A stretch of 64,000 bases of DNA, taken from Bacteroidota bacterium (GTDB lineage Bacteria; Chlamydiota; Chlamydiia; Chlamydiales; FEN-1388). A program made the position numbers and the translations under genes. The notes below the pieces were generated by a model. That model did no database searches. It was not told the DNA's origin and saw only the letters and a program-made list of their open reading frames with translations. The stretch's first letter is position 1; the number at the start of each line of letters is the position of its first letter. The stretch lies in contig JABDGV010000002.1 in assembly GCA_013285825.1 (NCBI GenBank), positions 62,001 to 126,000 of the forward strand, read 5' to 3'. Below are positions 61,895 through 64,000 of the stretch, one piece after another.

Positions 61895-63328
61895 CTAGAT
61901 ATCCAACCGATGAAGAGCTGAAAGAAGGGCTACATCATCCTTATCGTCTGGGAATTCATGGACGAAAAGATCTGGGTCAGTGGTTGTATGTTCCTTGGGG
62001 AGCGGCTGTTTTTCGATATCGGCGCCCAAAAATCGAAGCTTTTCTGCAAGCCCTTCATAGCCGCGGCTGAGAAATTCGGTTCCAGTGATTATACTTTCGC
62101 CTTTGGCAATGAGCGCTGCCATGATGTAGGCAAAGCCTGCTCGCAGGTCAGGGATATGGATCGCTTTTCCGGATAGTTCTGTTGCTCCTCTTATGATAAT
62201 ACTATGAGGAGAGCCATGGTTTGCAAAGCGGCACTGTTTTCCTCCTAAACATTTACGGAAACTTGAGATATCAGCTCCCATCTCTGTGAGTGTGTCGGTG
62301 TAGCCAAAGCGGTTTTCATAGACCGTTTCATGGATAACGGAAGCACCGGTCGCTTGAGTTAATAGCACAGAGAAGGGCTGCTGCCAGTCAGTCATGAAGC
62401 CGGGATGAACATCCGTTTCAATATGGATTCCACCCTTCAACTTGCCTTCCCGGAAAAACTCAATACCCCCTTCGCGGATCGAAAAATTTCCGCCCACTTC
62501 TCGTAGAGCGTTGAGAAAGGTAACCATATGGGCATGCTCAGCACCCTCGACTAAAATTCGTCCGTCAGTGGCGACAGCAGCGAGTGCGAAGGAGGCCGCT
62601 TCAAGCCTATCGCTCATCAACGTATGCTCAACGGGATGAAAGGAGCGTGTCCCTTGGATTCTGATCGTTCTGTCGACATCCAAAGTAATGATGGCGCCCA
62701 ATTTCTGTAAGAATAAGATGAGCTCGACCACTTCGGGTTCGATCGCTGCATTTTTAATCGTGGTAATACCGCGAGCAGTAGCCGCTGCCAAGATACTGTT
62801 TTCGGTTGCTCCAACAGAGGGAAAAGGAAGAGTAATGGTGCAGCCCTTCAAGCCGTGAGGTGCAAAGGCGTAGTAGGCGCCATCTTTTTTTAATTGTCTC
62901 AGCTCTATGGTAGCACCTAGTTCTCTCAAGGCATCGAGGTGGTAGTTGACGGGACGCGCTTCTGTTTTGTCACTGGTAACCGTTGGAACGATGATGTCTT
63001 GCTCTGATCGAGCAAGGAGCGCTCCAATCATTAAAATAGGAATTCTGTTGGAGGCTGAAAATCGATAGGGGACATGGGCGGTTTTAAGAACTTGGGTCTG
63101 CACCTGGAGAATTTTTGACTGCTTATCCCACACCACCTGCATGCCAATCTCTTTGCACATATCGAGCGTGATTGCTACATCGCCAATATCGGGAACATTG
63201 AAAAAAGTGCAGCGCTTATCGGAAATGAGGGAGGCGACAATCAATTTCGTAATAGCATTTTTTGCACCAGATACTCGAACAGATCCCTTGAGAGGCTTAC
63301 CACCTTGAATTCGAAGAGCGTGCACCAT
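61895..63328 (-). CDS. murA: UDP-N-acetylglucosamine 1-carboxyvinyltransferase, fosfomycin-insensitive Asp form
   Basis: First committed step of peptidoglycan synthesis: transfers enolpyruvate from PEP to UDP-GlcNAc. 477 residues, with GAKNA (Lys23, Asn24) binding substrate, EARPVN with Arg125, the catalytic Asp in HPGFMTDWQQP and DLRAG with the conserved Arg. The residue equivalent to E. coli Cys115 is Asp120 (TSDKTEARP), as reported for Chlamydia and mycobacterial MurA, predicting natural fosfomycin resistance. A C-terminal extension of about 40 residues (LPKEHTTTDPDLFVHEFPDD) exceeds the usual length. An AGGA ribosome-binding site precedes ATG 63328. Confidence 0.93.
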   Translation of the reverse strand: MVHALRIQGGKPLKGSVRVSGAKNAITKLIVASLISDKRCTFFNVPDIGDVAITLDMCKEIGMQVVWDKQSKILQVQTQVLKTAHVPYRFSASNRIPILMIGALLARSEQDIIVPTVTSDKTEARPVNYHLDALRELGATIELRQLKKDGAYYAFAPHGLKGCTITLPFPSVGATENSILAAATARGITTIKNAAIEPEVVELILFLQKLGAIITLDVDRTIRIQGTRSFHPVEHTLMSDRLEAASFALAAVATDGRILVEGAEHAHMVTFLNALREVGGNFSIREGGIEFFREGKLKGGIHIETDVHPGFMTDWQQPFSVLLTQATGASVIHETVYENRFGYTDTLTEMGADISSFRKCLGGKQCRFANHGSPHSIIIRGATELSGKAIHIPDLRAGFAYIMAALIAKGESIITGTEFLSRGYEGLAEKLRFLGADIEKQPLPKEHTTTDPDLFVHEFPDDKDDVALLSALHRLDI

Positions 63329-63526
63329 AAAAAATCCTGACTTAGCATCTTCTGGTGTACGATTCTTTTAGGAATTTCGGCAAGTACGTACTGCAAAGAA
63401 TTGTATTACTAAGTTCGTGCACGGGCACGTTAGCTAATTTAATCATACCTTTGCTTTGGAATCGACGGATTTGATCTACTATGTAATAATGCATGTTCAT
63501 TGAGAACTTTTGGCAATTAAGGTCGT

Positions 63527-64000
63527 ATGATCACCAGTTTATTTTCAGTATTTCTCGCACTTTTAGCGCTTGGGTTCATCATCTTTATTCACGAACTTGG
63601 TCACTTCTGGATGGCTCGCCGGTGCGGTATGCGCGTAGAAGCGTTTGGCATAGGTTTTGGAAAGCCTATCTTTACCTTCCTTCGAAATGGCGTTCGCTGG
63701 AATATCGGCTGGCTCCCTTTCGGCGGCTATGTCAAAATTGCCGGGATGGAGAAGGAAAATGGTGTTGATCCCAAAGATATTCCCGATGGCTTTTTTGGCA
63801 GCTCGCCGGTATCCCGCGTTTTGGTTGCACTCGCAGGTCCTTTAGCAAACGTTCTTTTAGCTTTTGTCCTCTTCGTGGCCGTTTACGCCATGGGTGGAAG
63901 GATAAAGTCCTTTTCAGAAGTTACAAACCGCATCGGCTGGGTCGATCCGCAATCAGAACTCTACAATCAAGGCGTACGGCCTGGCGATATCATCGTCTCG
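63527..64000 (+). CDS. rseP: RseP/YaeL-family site-2 intramembrane metalloprotease, partial
   Basis: The first 158 codons are visible; the rest runs off the window. MITSLFSVFLALLALGFIIF forms the first membrane helix, which contains the zinc-binding HELGH at about 24-28. FGIGFGKPIF, FGGYVKIAGMEKEN and the second helix (VALAGPLANVLLAFVLF) follow, then the start of the PDZ domain (GWVDPQSELYNQGVRPGDII). It cleaves membrane-anchored regulators or signal peptides. Start ATG 63527 follows AAGG. It is divergent from murA with a 198-base gap in which no clear promoter was identified. Confidence 0.95.
   Translation, partial: MITSLFSVFLALLALGFIIFIHELGHFWMARRCGMRVEAFGIGFGKPIFTFLRNGVRWNIGWLPFGGYVKIAGMEKENGVDPKDIPDGFFGSSPVSRVLVALAGPLANVLLAFVLFVAVYAMGGRIKSFSEVTNRIGWVDPQSELYNQGVRPGDIIVS

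Noticed and set aside
61843-62070. 75-codon plus-strand frame upstream of the murA end
   Set aside because: Almost entirely antisense to the murA C-terminus, with no ribosome-binding site or recognisable domain.

Overview
The window looks like a chromosomal segment from a member of the Chlamydiae outside the Chlamydiaceae (a Waddlia-, Simkania- or Parachlamydia-like 'environmental' chlamydia). The inference rests on gene order and content. The run tolQ-tolR-tolA-tolB-pal-LysM beside divergent dsbD-tatD and sdhC-sdhA-sdhB matches, from memory, the CT591-CT601 block of Chlamydia trachomatis. mnmG next to lplA, and glgC next to a small metallophosphoesterase with rsmD nearby, are also chlamydial arrangements. 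MurA carries the Cys-to-Asp active-site change known from Chlamydia. Unlike Chlamydiaceae, the window carries murI and metK, and it is rich in non-coding palindromic repeats.

Layout. 1-9835 (minus): an array of eight secreted YVTN-type beta-propeller paralogues; five form a tight operon, one carries a collagen-like Gly-Xaa-Yaa tract, one has lost its C-terminal domain, and one runs off the window start. 9914-13054: a long class B penicillin-binding protein; 13267-13337: tRNA-Gly(TCC); 13443-14486: a PP2C-type phosphatase; 14755-16059: a ninth propeller paralogue. 16167-18599: topA with a histone-H1-like tail, followed by a decayed gene with an intact terminator. 19295-26754: a membrane protein, then divergent parB-batA-batB/C-batD-batE. 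27061-30239: a helical-repeat protein, a phosphoesterase and glgC. 30323-38672: DoxX, an MFS transporter, a giant MORN_2/YwqK-repeat protein, rsmD, a TPR membrane protein, a secreted small protein, an EamA transporter and an OmpR-type regulator. 38693-42036: operon murI-metK-membrane protein-NFACT-R protein. 42296-47382: Tol-Pal operon. 47480-57430: dsbD, tatD, two large chlamydia-type hypotheticals and sdhCAB. 57483-60913: a small secreted protein, a scrambled duplication of sdhB and lplA ends, lplA and mnmG. 61174-63328: a 28-residue bS22/mS38-like ribosomal protein, a coiled-coil protein and murA. 63527-end: start of rseP.

Themes. Envelope and peptidoglycan functions dominate (MurI, MurA, PBP2, Tol-Pal, LysM protein, DsbD, RseP, Bat proteins), with succinate dehydrogenase, glycogen synthesis and tRNA/rRNA modification. 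The main unusual features are (i) the propeller family, which shows tandem duplication, apparent gene conversion, internal repeat expansion and domain gain and loss, with a promoter pattern shared by three transcription units; and (ii) at least nine large intergenic inverted repeats of several families (CACAGAG-type, CGCAAAG-type and two 156-165 bp MITE-like palindromes). No CRISPR array, transposase, phage gene or rRNA operon was seen.
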